Below are positions 16,158 through 23,575 of a stretch of 32,334 bases of DNA, in pieces. The notes under the pieces were generated by a model. That model did no database searches. It was not told the origin of the DNA and saw only the letters and a program-made list of their open reading frames with translations. The stretch is taken from NCBI RefSeq assembly GCF_003236385.1, contig NZ_POUA01000036.1, positions 1 through 32,334 on the forward strand. Direction: 5' to 3'. Both the position numbers and the translations under genes were made by a program. The stretch is from Spongiactinospora gelatinilytica. GTDB taxonomy: Bacteria > Actinomycetota > Actinomycetes > Streptosporangiales > Streptosporangiaceae. How positions within the stretch are numbered: the stretch's first letter is position 1; each line of letters starts with the position of its first letter.

Positions 16158-17123
16158 GTGAAGATCCTGATGTTCGGCCGAGGCGTGATCGCCACCATCT
16201 ACGGCTGGGCCCTGCAACAGGCGGGACATGACGTCGAGTTCTACGTCCGGCCGGGCCGGACGGCGACGTACGGAGACGCAGTGGACCTCGACCTGATCGA
16301 TACGCGGCGCCGGATGTGGGGGCAGCGTGTGGTCCAGAAGTGGCCGGTGCGCTACCGCGAGGCGCTGGAACCGGACCACGACTTCGACCTGATCGTACTC
16401 AGCGTGCCGCACCGCCGCCTCGCTGGGGCGACGGCCTTCCTTTCCCCGCGTGTCGGGCAGGCCACGGTGCTGATCTTCGGCAACGTCTGGACCGAGCCGC
16501 CGGCCGCGATCGGCGCACTCCCTCTCGACCGGATCGCCTGGGGCTTTCCCCAGGCCGGTGGCGGTTTCGGCGCGGACGGCGTACTCCGCGGGACACTGCT
16601 GCCGTCGGTCGTCTTCGGCACCCTCGGCCGGCCCCCGGCCGAACGCGAGCGGGCCGTGCGCCAGGCGTTTCGCGAGGCCGGGCTCCGGCTCAAGGAGCAG
16701 CCTGACTTCCGCGGCTGGCTGTGGATTCATTTCGTGTCGGATGCCGGCCTGTTCTCGCAGGGCCTGCGGCTGGGTTCCCTGTCCAAGCTGGTCGGGGCGA
16801 CCGGCGACCTGCGCGAAGGGTTGCTGGCCGGCCGCGAGCTTCTGCCGCTCCTTGCGGCGCGCGGCGTTGACCTGCGACGTCACCGGGGCGGTGTGCTCAT
16901 GTTCCGTGCGCCCACCTGGCTGACGGCCCCCGTGCTCGCCTGGCTGACCGCTCATTTCACGCCCGTGCGCGTGAATTTCGCGGCGCACTCCGACCCCGAG
17001 GCCGAGGAGCCGCGCGAGGTCTGCCGGGACGCCCTGGAGGAAGCACGACGGTTGGGCATCTCGGTACCGCGACTGGAAGCGGCGGAACCGAACTTCGCCC
17101 GTGAGGGGACGAGTCGAGCCTGA
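16158..17123 (+). CDS. Ketopantoate-reductase-like (ApbA/PanE-type) oxidoreductase
   Basis: 321 residues. The N-terminal Rossmann fold MKILMFGRGVIATIYGWAL is followed by DFDLIVLSVPHRRLAGA and a C-terminal helical half (about 185-315), as in ketopantoate reductases, so NAD(P)H binding is likely. The glycine motif is GRGVIA, not the usual GxGxxG. Where true ketopantoate reductases have Trp-x-Lys and a following Asn, this protein reads GWLWIHFVSDAG, so the catalytic Lys and Asn appear to be replaced by His and Asp. Pantothenate synthesis is therefore doubtful; a dedicated reductase or helper in the P450 pathway is more likely (inference). GTG 16158 has GAGGTG upstream. It is the first gene of the repressed operon. 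Confidence 0.82.
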   Translation: MKILMFGRGVIATIYGWALQQAGHDVEFYVRPGRTATYGDAVDLDLIDTRRRMWGQRVVQKWPVRYREALEPDHDFDLIVLSVPHRRLAGATAFLSPRVGQATVLIFGNVWTEPPAAIGALPLDRIAWGFPQAGGGFGADGVLRGTLLPSVVFGTLGRPPAERERAVRQAFREAGLRLKEQPDFRGWLWIHFVSDAGLFSQGLRLGSLSKLVGATGDLREGLLAGRELLPLLAARGVDLRRHRGGVLMFRAPTWLTAPVLAWLTAHFTPVRVNFAAHSDPEAEEPREVCRDALEEARRLGISVPRLEAAEPNFAREGTSRA

Positions 17124-17246
17124 ATTCACCGATGTGCCGGCCCCGTCGATCCATTACGGCTCCTTGGCCCGCAGCATCCCAGAGCCGAACCCGGTCGCAC
17201 CGGTCCAGCCTCTATCGCCTGTCCGTGACGTCGTGGAAGGAAAGTC

Positions 17247-18452
17247 ATGACCACCGCCGAGAAGTACGAGTTCCCCATGGCCCGTACCTGCCCGTTCGCG
17301 CCACCGCCGGCGTACGAAGAGATCCGCGAAGAAGAGCCGGTCTCGCGGGTTCGTCTGCCCGACGGCGGATGGGCCTGGGTGGTCAGCCGCCACGAAGACG
17401 TGCGAACCGTGTTGAACGACCGGCGGTTCAGCGCCGACCGGCAGCATCCGGACTTCCCGCAACTGGTCAAGGGCGAGGCTGCGTCCCGGCGGCCGGACGA
17501 GGAGCGCCTCCTGATCGCGATGGACGCGCCCGAGCACGGGCCGGCGCGCAAGGCCGTGCTCGGCGAGTTCACGGTGCGCCGGTTGGCGGCGCTGCGACCG
17601 CGGATCCAGGAGATCGTCGACGGGCAGATCGACGCGCTGCTGGCCGGGCCGCAGCCCGGTGACCTGGTGGACTCGCTGTCGCTGCCGGTCCCGTCACTGG
17701 TGATCTGCGAAATGCTGGGTGTGCCCTACGCCGACCATGAGTTCTTCCAGGAGCACACGGTGAAGGTGATCAAGCAGTCAACGCCGCCCGAGGAGCGGGG
17801 GGCGGCCATGGAAGCCATCCAGGGCTACATGACCGACCTCGTCGCGGAGAAGGAAGAGAACCCGCCGGACGACCTACTCGGGCGGCAGATCGTCAAGCTG
17901 CGCGCGAACGGCACCTACCGGCGGACGTCACTGGTCGGCATGGGCTTCCTGCTGCTCGTGGCCGGCCACGAGACGACGGCGAACATGATCTCGCTGTCGA
18001 CCGTGGCGTTCCTGCGTAACCCGGAGCAGCTCGCGATGATCAAGGCCGACCCGGGCAGAACGCTCAACGCGGTCGAGGAGATGCTGCGGTACTTCACGAT
18101 CATCGACGCGGCGACGGCCCGGCTGTGCGTCGAGGACATCGAGGTCGGCGGGCGGCTGATCCGCGCCGGCGAAGGAGTGCTGGCGCTCGGTCATTCGGCC
18201 AACCGGGACCCGCGGGCGTTCGAGAACCCGGACGAGCTCGACATCGAGCGCGGCGCGCGCCACCACGTCGCGTTCGGGTTCGGGCCGCACCAGTGTCTGG
18301 GCCAGAACCTGGCCCGGATGGAGCTGCAGATCGTGTTCGACACGCTGTTCGGCCGCGTCCCCACGCTGGGGCTGGCGATGGACATCGACGAGCTGCCGTT
18401 CAAGGACGACGCGAACATCTATGGCCTGTACCGGCTCCCGGTGACCTGGTAG
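17247..18452 (+). CDS. Cytochrome P450 (CYP105-like)
   Basis: 401-residue class I bacterial P450. The N-terminus FPMARTCPFAPPPAYEEIREEEPVSRVRL is CYP105-like. The I-helix oxygen-activation motif AGHETT (about 239-244), ExxR at E278-R281 in VEEMLRY, and the heme-ligand loop FGFGPHQCLGQNLAR with Cys350 are all intact. It needs electrons from a ferredoxin, and one is encoded 37 bp downstream. The substrate is unknown; CYP105 members hydroxylate many xenobiotics and secondary metabolites. ATG 17247 has GGAAGG upstream. A 123-bp gap from the reductase-like gene holds no clear promoter, so read-through from the TetR-controlled promoter is likely. Confidence 0.95.
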   Translation: MTTAEKYEFPMARTCPFAPPPAYEEIREEEPVSRVRLPDGGWAWVVSRHEDVRTVLNDRRFSADRQHPDFPQLVKGEAASRRPDEERLLIAMDAPEHGPARKAVLGEFTVRRLAALRPRIQEIVDGQIDALLAGPQPGDLVDSLSLPVPSLVICEMLGVPYADHEFFQEHTVKVIKQSTPPEERGAAMEAIQGYMTDLVAEKEENPPDDLLGRQIVKLRANGTYRRTSLVGMGFLLLVAGHETTANMISLSTVAFLRNPEQLAMIKADPGRTLNAVEEMLRYFTIIDAATARLCVEDIEVGGRLIRAGEGVLALGHSANRDPRAFENPDELDIERGARHHVAFGFGPHQCLGQNLARMELQIVFDTLFGRVPTLGLAMDIDELPFKDDANIYGLYRLPVTW

Positions 18453-18489
18453 CGGACGAACTGCCATCCCACCTCAGGAGGAGAGGGCC

Positions 18490-18684
18490 ATGAAAATCAT
18501 CGCGGACACCCGCAGGTGCGTCGGTGCCGGACAGTGCGTGCTCACTGAGCCCGGGCTGTTCGACCAGAGCGAGGAGGACGCCACGGTCATCGTGCTGAAC
18601 GAGACACCAGAGGACGAGCTCGTCGAGAAGGCCCGCGAAGCGGTGCAGGTGTGCCCTGGCCAGGCCCTCTCCCTGGAGGAGTGA
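18490..18684 (+). CDS. 3Fe-4S ferredoxin, P450 partner
   Basis: 64 residues. Cys10 and Cys16 (CVGAGQC) and Cys55 (VCPGQAL) form the three-Cys pattern of [3Fe-4S] ferredoxins of the kind that accompany actinomycete P450s. The position of the usual fourth Cys (13) is Ala. The acidic surface (EEDATVIVLNETPEDELVEK) suits docking to reductase and P450. A strong GGAGGAGAGG precedes ATG 18490. No ferredoxin reductase is encoded nearby, so a general one must be used, unless the reductase-like protein upstream serves, which is speculative. Confidence 0.95.
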   Translation: MKIIADTRRCVGAGQCVLTEPGLFDQSEEDATVIVLNETPEDELVEKAREAVQVCPGQALSLEE

Positions 18685-18748
18685 GTCAATCCGTGGCTGC
18701 CTCGCGGCGGGCGAACGCGGTTGTGCGCAGGGGTGGGGGCGTCGCCCC

Positions 18749-18792
18749 GGCCGCGGTCGGCATGCGCGGTGCCGCGCATGCCGACCGCGGCC
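18749..18792. terminator. Perfect 21-bp inverted repeat, probable bidirectional terminator
   Basis: Arms 18749-18769 and 18772-18792 are exact complements with a 2-nt TG spacer (core CATGCGCGG-TG-CCGCGCATG). It lies between the convergent ferredoxin and cysM genes, 8 bp from the cysM stop. No T-tract follows in either direction. Termination in both directions is the simplest reading. The length and perfection are unusual, and a recombination relic is an alternative. Confidence 0.7.
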
Positions 18793-18799
18793 AAAGCGG

Positions 18800-19753
<954 letters not shown>

Positions 19754-20026
19754 TCAGCCACCGGCCACGGCGGGGAGCACGGTCACGGTGTCGCCGTCGG
19801 CGACGGGGGTCTCCAGACCGCCGAGGAAGCGGACGTCCTCGTCGTTGAGGTAGACGTTGACGAACCGGCGCAGGCCGGCGCCGTCCACCAGCCGGTCCTT
19901 GATGCCGGGGTGGCGCGCCTCCAGGTCGCCGATCAGCTCCTCAAGCGTGCCGCCCTTGCCCTCCACGGCCTTCGCGCCGTCGGTGTAGGTACGCAGGATG
20001 GTCGGAATGCGAACTTCGATGGCCAT
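19754..20026 (-). CDS. cysO: CysO sulfur-carrier protein (ThiS/MoaD family)
   Basis: 90 residues with a ubiquitin-like beta-grasp fold (IEVRIPTILRTYTDG, LEELIGDLEARHPG, RFVNVYLNDEDVRFLGGLETPVADGDTVTVLPAVAGG). It ends in the Gly-Gly tail that becomes the thiocarboxylate. Cysteine is built on this tail by CysM and released by Mec. AAGGAG precedes the ATG at 20026, and the palindrome TTGATGATCAA (20041-20051) lies just upstream. Confidence 0.95.
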   Translation of the reverse strand: MAIEVRIPTILRTYTDGAKAVEGKGGTLEELIGDLEARHPGIKDRLVDGAGLRRFVNVYLNDEDVRFLGGLETPVADGDTVTVLPAVAGG

Positions 20027-20040
20027 CGCGATCGATCTCC

Positions 20041-20051
20041 TTGATGATCAA
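20041..20051. promoter_or_regulatory. Short palindrome upstream of cysO
   Basis: TTGATGATCAA is a perfect 5+1+5 palindrome 14 bp upstream of the cysO start, overlapping the ribosome-site region. It is AT-rich compared with its surroundings and could be an operator. It may equally be chance. Confidence 0.3.
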
Positions 20052-20144
20052 TAAGTCGTCGTCGGGCACCCCATCCGATCGAACACGGACAGGCGCGCGG
20101 GTGTTCCGGAACGGTCCGGGCGGGCCGGGGGTCGGTCGGCCGGA

Positions 20145-20321
20145 TCAGCGGCCAGGACAGTCGTAGACGACCACCAAGGGCGTGTGCGCGAACAGATAGC
20201 TCTGCACCGGCGGCGCGCCGGGCAGGCCCCGGCCGCGCAGGTGCGGCGCGGTGTCGGCGACCGCCTTGAGCGCCCCGCGCGGGGCGCGCGGAACCGGTGA
20301 GTCGAAGGTCGGCACGGTCAC
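20145..20321 (-). CDS. Small hypothetical protein between mec and cysO
   Basis: 58 residues from GTG 20321 (a second GTG lies two codons on). It reads MTVPTFDSPVPRAPRGALKA and ends SYLFAHTPLVVVYDCPGR. It starts 4 nt after the mec stop on the same strand, and the C-terminal hydrophobic strand with a Cys looks protein-like and not like a shadow. No family was recognised and the ribosome site is weak. It may be a conserved small partner in the cysteine pathway or a spurious frame. The 118 bp between its stop and cysO contain nothing else clear. Confidence 0.45.
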   Translation of the reverse strand: MTVPTFDSPVPRAPRGALKAVADTAPHLRGRGLPGAPPVQSYLFAHTPLVVVYDCPGR

Positions 20322-20325
20322 CAGC

Positions 20326-20733
20326 TTACTGAACGATGGTGATCTCTTCCTCTGTGACCACCCCGTCGAGGATCCGGTAGGACCGGAACTCCACCTTGTC
20401 CTCCTCGCGGGTCGAGACCAGCACATAGTGGGCGCCGGGCTCGGAGGCGTAGGAGATGTCGGTGCGCGAGGGGTAGGCCTCGGTGGCGGTGTGCGAGTGG
20501 TAGATCACCACGGGCGTCTCGTCACGGTCGTCCATCTCCCGCCAGACGCGCAACTGCTCCATGGAGTCGAAACGGTAGAAGGTGGGCGAGCGTTCGGCGT
20601 TCTCCATCGGGATGAAGCGCTCTGGCCGGTCGGAGCCCACCGGACCGGCGATCACGCCGCACGCCTCGTCGGGGTGATCGGCCCGCGCGTGGGCCACGAT
20701 CCGGTCCACAAGATCCTGCGAGATCGTCAGCAT
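20326..20733 (-). CDS. mec: Mec, JAMM/MPN+ metalloprotease that frees cysteine from CysO
   Basis: 135 residues. JAMM zinc site: Glu23 in PDEACGVIAG, His79 and His81 in VIYHSHTATEAYPSRTDI, with Ser89 and Asp92 at the standard distance. It cleaves the C-terminal cysteine from the CysO-Cys adduct. The gene order mec-cysO-cysM is the same as in M. tuberculosis (Rv1334-1336), here with a small frame between mec and cysO. It is 9 nt downstream of the DUF2017 gene and probably in the same transcript as clpS. Confidence 0.94.
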   Translation of the reverse strand: MLTISQDLVDRIVAHARADHPDEACGVIAGPVGSDRPERFIPMENAERSPTFYRFDSMEQLRVWREMDDRDETPVVIYHSHTATEAYPSRTDISYASEPGAHYVLVSTREEDKVEFRSYRILDGVVTEEEITIVQ

Positions 20734-20742
20734 GCCTGGAAG

Positions 20743-21267
20743 CTACCAAAGAGCGCGGACGAGGCTGTCCTGCAGGTAGGTCAGCCAGTCGTACATCATG
20801 TAGGCCGGGTAGCGAGGGTCGTCCTCGGCCATGTCGGCCAGCTCCTCGTGCACCTCTTCGGTGATCTCCAGGCGGGTGCCGAGGGCCAGCCGTACGTCGT
20901 TGAGGGCGCGCAGCCACGCCTGGGCCTGGTCGGCGGACAGCTCCGCGCGGCCGGAGGCCACGCTGTCGAGCACGGCCCGCGCGTCGGCGCGCTTGCCGTC
21001 GCGCAACGCCGCCTCGGTGTAGCGGCGGAACTCGGCGGCCTGCTCCTCATCGGCGTAGGCGGACGGGAAGAGCCTGGCCAGCACCGGGTCGTCGGGGACC
21101 TTCGCGGCGCCGATGCCGAGCGCGCGCTCCAGCGGGTCGCTGCCGGTCTCCCCCGGCTCGACCATCCCCAAGATCATGCCGACCAGTGAGCGCAGGATCG
21201 ACACCTCGGCCGGGTCGAACTCGACCACGACGCCGCCCTCGGCCCCCGGGCTGAATCCCGTGCTCAC
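20743..21267 (-). CDS. DUF2017 protein
   Basis: 174 residues, mainly helical, no signal peptide. Recognisable stretches are VVVEFDPAEVSILRSLVGMILGMVEPG near the start and WLRALNDVRLALGTRLEI with YPAYMMYDWLTYLQDSLV near the end. DUF2017 proteins are almost always encoded between clpS and mec in actinobacteria; their function is unknown, perhaps tied to N-end-rule proteolysis or cysteine metabolism. GTG 21267 has GAGGGGAG upstream and is 10 nt from the clpS stop. Confidence 0.92.
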   Translation of the reverse strand: MSTGFSPGAEGGVVVEFDPAEVSILRSLVGMILGMVEPGETGSDPLERALGIGAAKVPDDPVLARLFPSAYADEEQAAEFRRYTEAALRDGKRADARAVLDSVASGRAELSADQAQAWLRALNDVRLALGTRLEITEEVHEELADMAEDDPRYPAYMMYDWLTYLQDSLVRALW

Positions 21268-21277
21268 CGCGCTCCCC

Positions 21278-21571
21278 TCACGAATCCTGCTGGACGGTCG
21301 CCCACAGGCCGTAGGAGTGCAAAATCTGGGCGTCGCGCTCCATCTCCTCGCGGGCGCCGCTGGACACGACGGCCTTGCCCTTCTGATGCACGTCGAGCAT
21401 CAGCCGCTCGGCCTTCTCCTTGGGGTATCCGAACACCTTTTGGAACACATAGGTCACATATGACATCAGGTTGACCGGGTCGTTCCAGACGATCGTGAGC
21501 CAGGGTACGTCGGGCCGCACGTCCGTCGTCGGACGCTCGGTCTCGATCGGAGCGATGCCGGGCACGTTCAC
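21278..21571 (-). CDS. clpS: ClpS, N-end-rule adaptor for ClpC/ClpP
   Basis: 97 residues. After a variable N-terminal tail, the ClpS core is clear: [70 protein letters not shown]. The Asn-Asp-Pro-Val-Asn loop and the Val-His helix form the N-degron pocket and Clp contact. It delivers N-end substrates to the Clp protease. GTG 21571; a GAGGTAGGG lies a little far upstream. Divergent from pncB with about 35 bp between starts. Confidence 0.95.
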   Translation of the reverse strand: MNVPGIAPIETERPTTDVRPDVPWLTIVWNDPVNLMSYVTYVFQKVFGYPKEKAERLMLDVHQKGKAVVSSGAREEMERDAQILHSYGLWATVQQDS

Positions 21572-21590
21572 CAGTCTGCCCTACCTCCCC

Positions 21591-21596
21591 CATAGT
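21591..21596 (+). promoter_or_regulatory. Possible -10 box giving a leaderless pncB transcript
   Basis: CATAGT ends 9 nt before the GTG at 21606. No ribosome site precedes that GTG. A start of transcription at or near the start codon would give a leaderless mRNA, which is common in actinobacteria. The -35 region would lie inside clpS sequence. Confidence 0.35.
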
Positions 21597-21605
21597 CTTC
21601 GACAC

Positions 21606-22964
21606 GTGAACGACCCCATGAGCACCGCGTTGCTCACCGATCACTACGAGCTGACGATGATCCAGGCCGCGCTGCGCAGCGGGGCCGCCGGACGCAGGAC
21701 GGTCTTCGAGGTGTTCGCCAGGCACCTGCCCGGCGGGCGCAGGTACGGCGTGGTGGCCGGCGTCGGACGACTGCTCGACGCGCTTTCGAGCTTCAGGTTC
21801 GCCGATGACGAGCTGGCCTTCCTGGCCGAGCGGGACGTGGTCGACGCGGCCACGCTCGACTTCCTGGCCGGCTACCGGTTCTCCGGCGACGTGTACGGCT
21901 ACCGCGAGGGCGAGTCCTATTTCCCCGGCTCCCCGATCATGGTGGTCCATGGGACGTTCGCGGAGAGCGTAGTCCTGGAGACCATGATCTTGTCCATCCT
22001 CAACCACGACAGCGCCATCGCCTCCGCCGCCGCCCGGATGTCCCACGCCGCGGGCGAGCGCCCGCTCATCGAGATGGGCACCCGCCGCACCCACGAGCGC
22101 GCCGCCGTGGCCGCCGCCCGGGCCGCCTACATCGGCGGGTTCGCGACCAGCTCCAACCTGCGGGCCGGTTTCCTGTACGGGGTGCCCACCCGGGGCACCA
22201 GCGCGCACGCCTTCACCCTGCTGCACGATTCGGAACGGCAGGCGTTCCAGGCCCAGATCGCCTCCCTCGGCCCCGCGACCACGCTGCTCATCGACACCTA
22301 CGACGTGGCCGAGGCCGTGCGCACCGCCGTCGAACTGGCCGGGCCGGAGCTGGGCGCGGTCCGCATCGACTCCGGCGACCTGGCCGAGGCCGCGGTCGCG
22401 GTACGCGAGCAGCTCGACTCCCTGGGCGCGGACAAGACCCGGATCATCGTCACCGGCGACCTGGACGAGTACTCCATCGCCGCGCTGGCCGCCGCGCCCG
22501 TGGACGGCTACGGCGTCGGCACCTCACTGGTGACCGGCTCGGGCGTGCCCACCGCCGCGATGGTCTACAAGATGGTGGCCAGGGCCGATCCGGACGGCGA
22601 GCTGCGGCCGGTGGCCAAGCGGTCGGTCGGCAAGCCGAGCCGGGGCGGCGCCAAGGCGGCGTTCCGCAGGATCGGCCCGGACGGCTGCGCGCTGGCCGAG
22701 ATCATCGTCCCGGACGGGCCGCACGCGGCGCAGGCCGCGGTGACGGTCACGGTCAACGGCGGTGGTACGAACGCGCGCGACACCCACCGGCCGCTGCTGG
22801 TCCCGCTGGTCAAGGACGGCGAGGTCGTCGGCGGGGAGAGCCTGGCCGCGGCCAGGGAGCGCCGGGCCGCCTCGGCGGCCGAACTGCCGTCAGAGGCGCA
22901 CCATCTGTCGCGCGGTTACGCCGCGATCCCGACCGTCTTCGCCGGGCCCTGGGGCGCGCCGTAG
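21606..22964 (+). CDS. pncB: Nicotinate phosphoribosyltransferase
   Basis: About 452 residues. It converts nicotinate and PRPP to nicotinate mononucleotide in NAD salvage. Family stretches: STALLTDHYELTMIQAAL, FEVFARHLPGGRRYGVVAG, ILNHDSAIASAAARM, MGTRRTHE followed by YIGGFATSSNL (the catalytic His region), VRIDSGDLAE and VDGYGVGTSLVTG. GTG 21606 or ATG 21618 could be the start; earlier frames overlap clpS. pncA follows after 9 nt, giving a two-step nicotinamide-to-NaMN unit. Confidence 0.94.
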   Translation: MNDPMSTALLTDHYELTMIQAALRSGAAGRRTVFEVFARHLPGGRRYGVVAGVGRLLDALSSFRFADDELAFLAERDVVDAATLDFLAGYRFSGDVYGYREGESYFPGSPIMVVHGTFAESVVLETMILSILNHDSAIASAAARMSHAAGERPLIEMGTRRTHERAAVAAARAAYIGGFATSSNLRAGFLYGVPTRGTSAHAFTLLHDSERQAFQAQIASLGPATTLLIDTYDVAEAVRTAVELAGPELGAVRIDSGDLAEAAVAVREQLDSLGADKTRIIVTGDLDEYSIAALAAAPVDGYGVGTSLVTGSGVPTAAMVYKMVARADPDGELRPVAKRSVGKPSRGGAKAAFRRIGPDGCALAEIIVPDGPHAAQAAVTVTVNGGGTNARDTHRPLLVPLVKDGEVVGGESLAAARERRAASAAELPSEAHHLSRGYAAIPTVFAGPWGAP

Positions 22965-22973
22965 GATCGAGTC

Positions 22974-23546
22974 ATGAGCACCGCTCTGATCATCGTGGAC
23001 GTCCAGAACGACTTCTGCGAGGGGGGCAGCCTCGCGGTGAACGGCGGCGCGGAGGTGGCCGAGGCGATCTCCCGCCACATCACCGCGCGCGACTACGACC
23101 ATGTCGTGGCGACCCGCGACTACCACATCGACCCGGGGCCGCACTTCGCGGACGAACCCGACTTCGTCGACTCCTGGCCGCCGCACTGCGTGGCGGGCAC
23201 GCATGGGGCGGAGTTCCACCCCGCCTTCGACACCACCGGGGTGGAGGAGGTCTTCAGCAAGGGCGCGCACTCGGCCGCCTACAGTGGCTTCGAGGGCGCG
23301 GCCCCCGACGGCACCACGCTGGCGGGCTGGCTGACCGCCAAGGGGGTGCACGCGGTCGAGGTCGTCGGCATCGCCACCGACCACTGCGTGCGCGCCACGG
23401 CCATCGACGCGGTGGAGAACGGCCTGGCCGTACGCGTGCTTCTCGACCTCACCGCCGGAGTCGCCCGGGTCACCACCGACGCCGCCCTGGCCGAGCTGTC
23501 CGCCGCCGGCGTCCAGCTCAGCGGCACCCCGATCAACCGCCCCTGA
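22974..23546 (+). CDS. pncA: Nicotinamidase (pyrazinamidase family)
   Basis: 190 residues. It deamidates nicotinamide to nicotinate. The catalytic triad is Asp9 (IIVDVQNDF), Lys96 (FSKGAH) and Cys138 (IATDHCVRAT). The metal site is Asp49, His51, His57 (TRDYHIDPGPHF) and His71 (WPPHC). These positions match M. tuberculosis PncA almost residue for residue. It sits directly behind pncB, so both salvage steps are expressed together. Confidence 0.96.
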   Translation: MSTALIIVDVQNDFCEGGSLAVNGGAEVAEAISRHITARDYDHVVATRDYHIDPGPHFADEPDFVDSWPPHCVAGTHGAEFHPAFDTTGVEEVFSKGAHSAAYSGFEGAAPDGTTLAGWLTAKGVHAVEVVGIATDHCVRATAIDAVENGLAVRVLLDLTAGVARVTTDAALAELSAAGVQLSGTPINRP

Positions 23547-23575
23547 CCCGAGCGGCGCGCGTGGTGGTGGGTCAG
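23543..23575. terminator. Stem-loop spanning two convergent stop codons
   Basis: CTGACCC (23543-23549) and GGGTCAG (23569-23575) are complementary. They contain the pncA stop (23544-23546) and, on the other strand, the helicase stop (23572-23574). The stem is only 7 bp with a 19-nt loop, so it is a modest candidate for a shared terminator. Confidence 0.4.
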
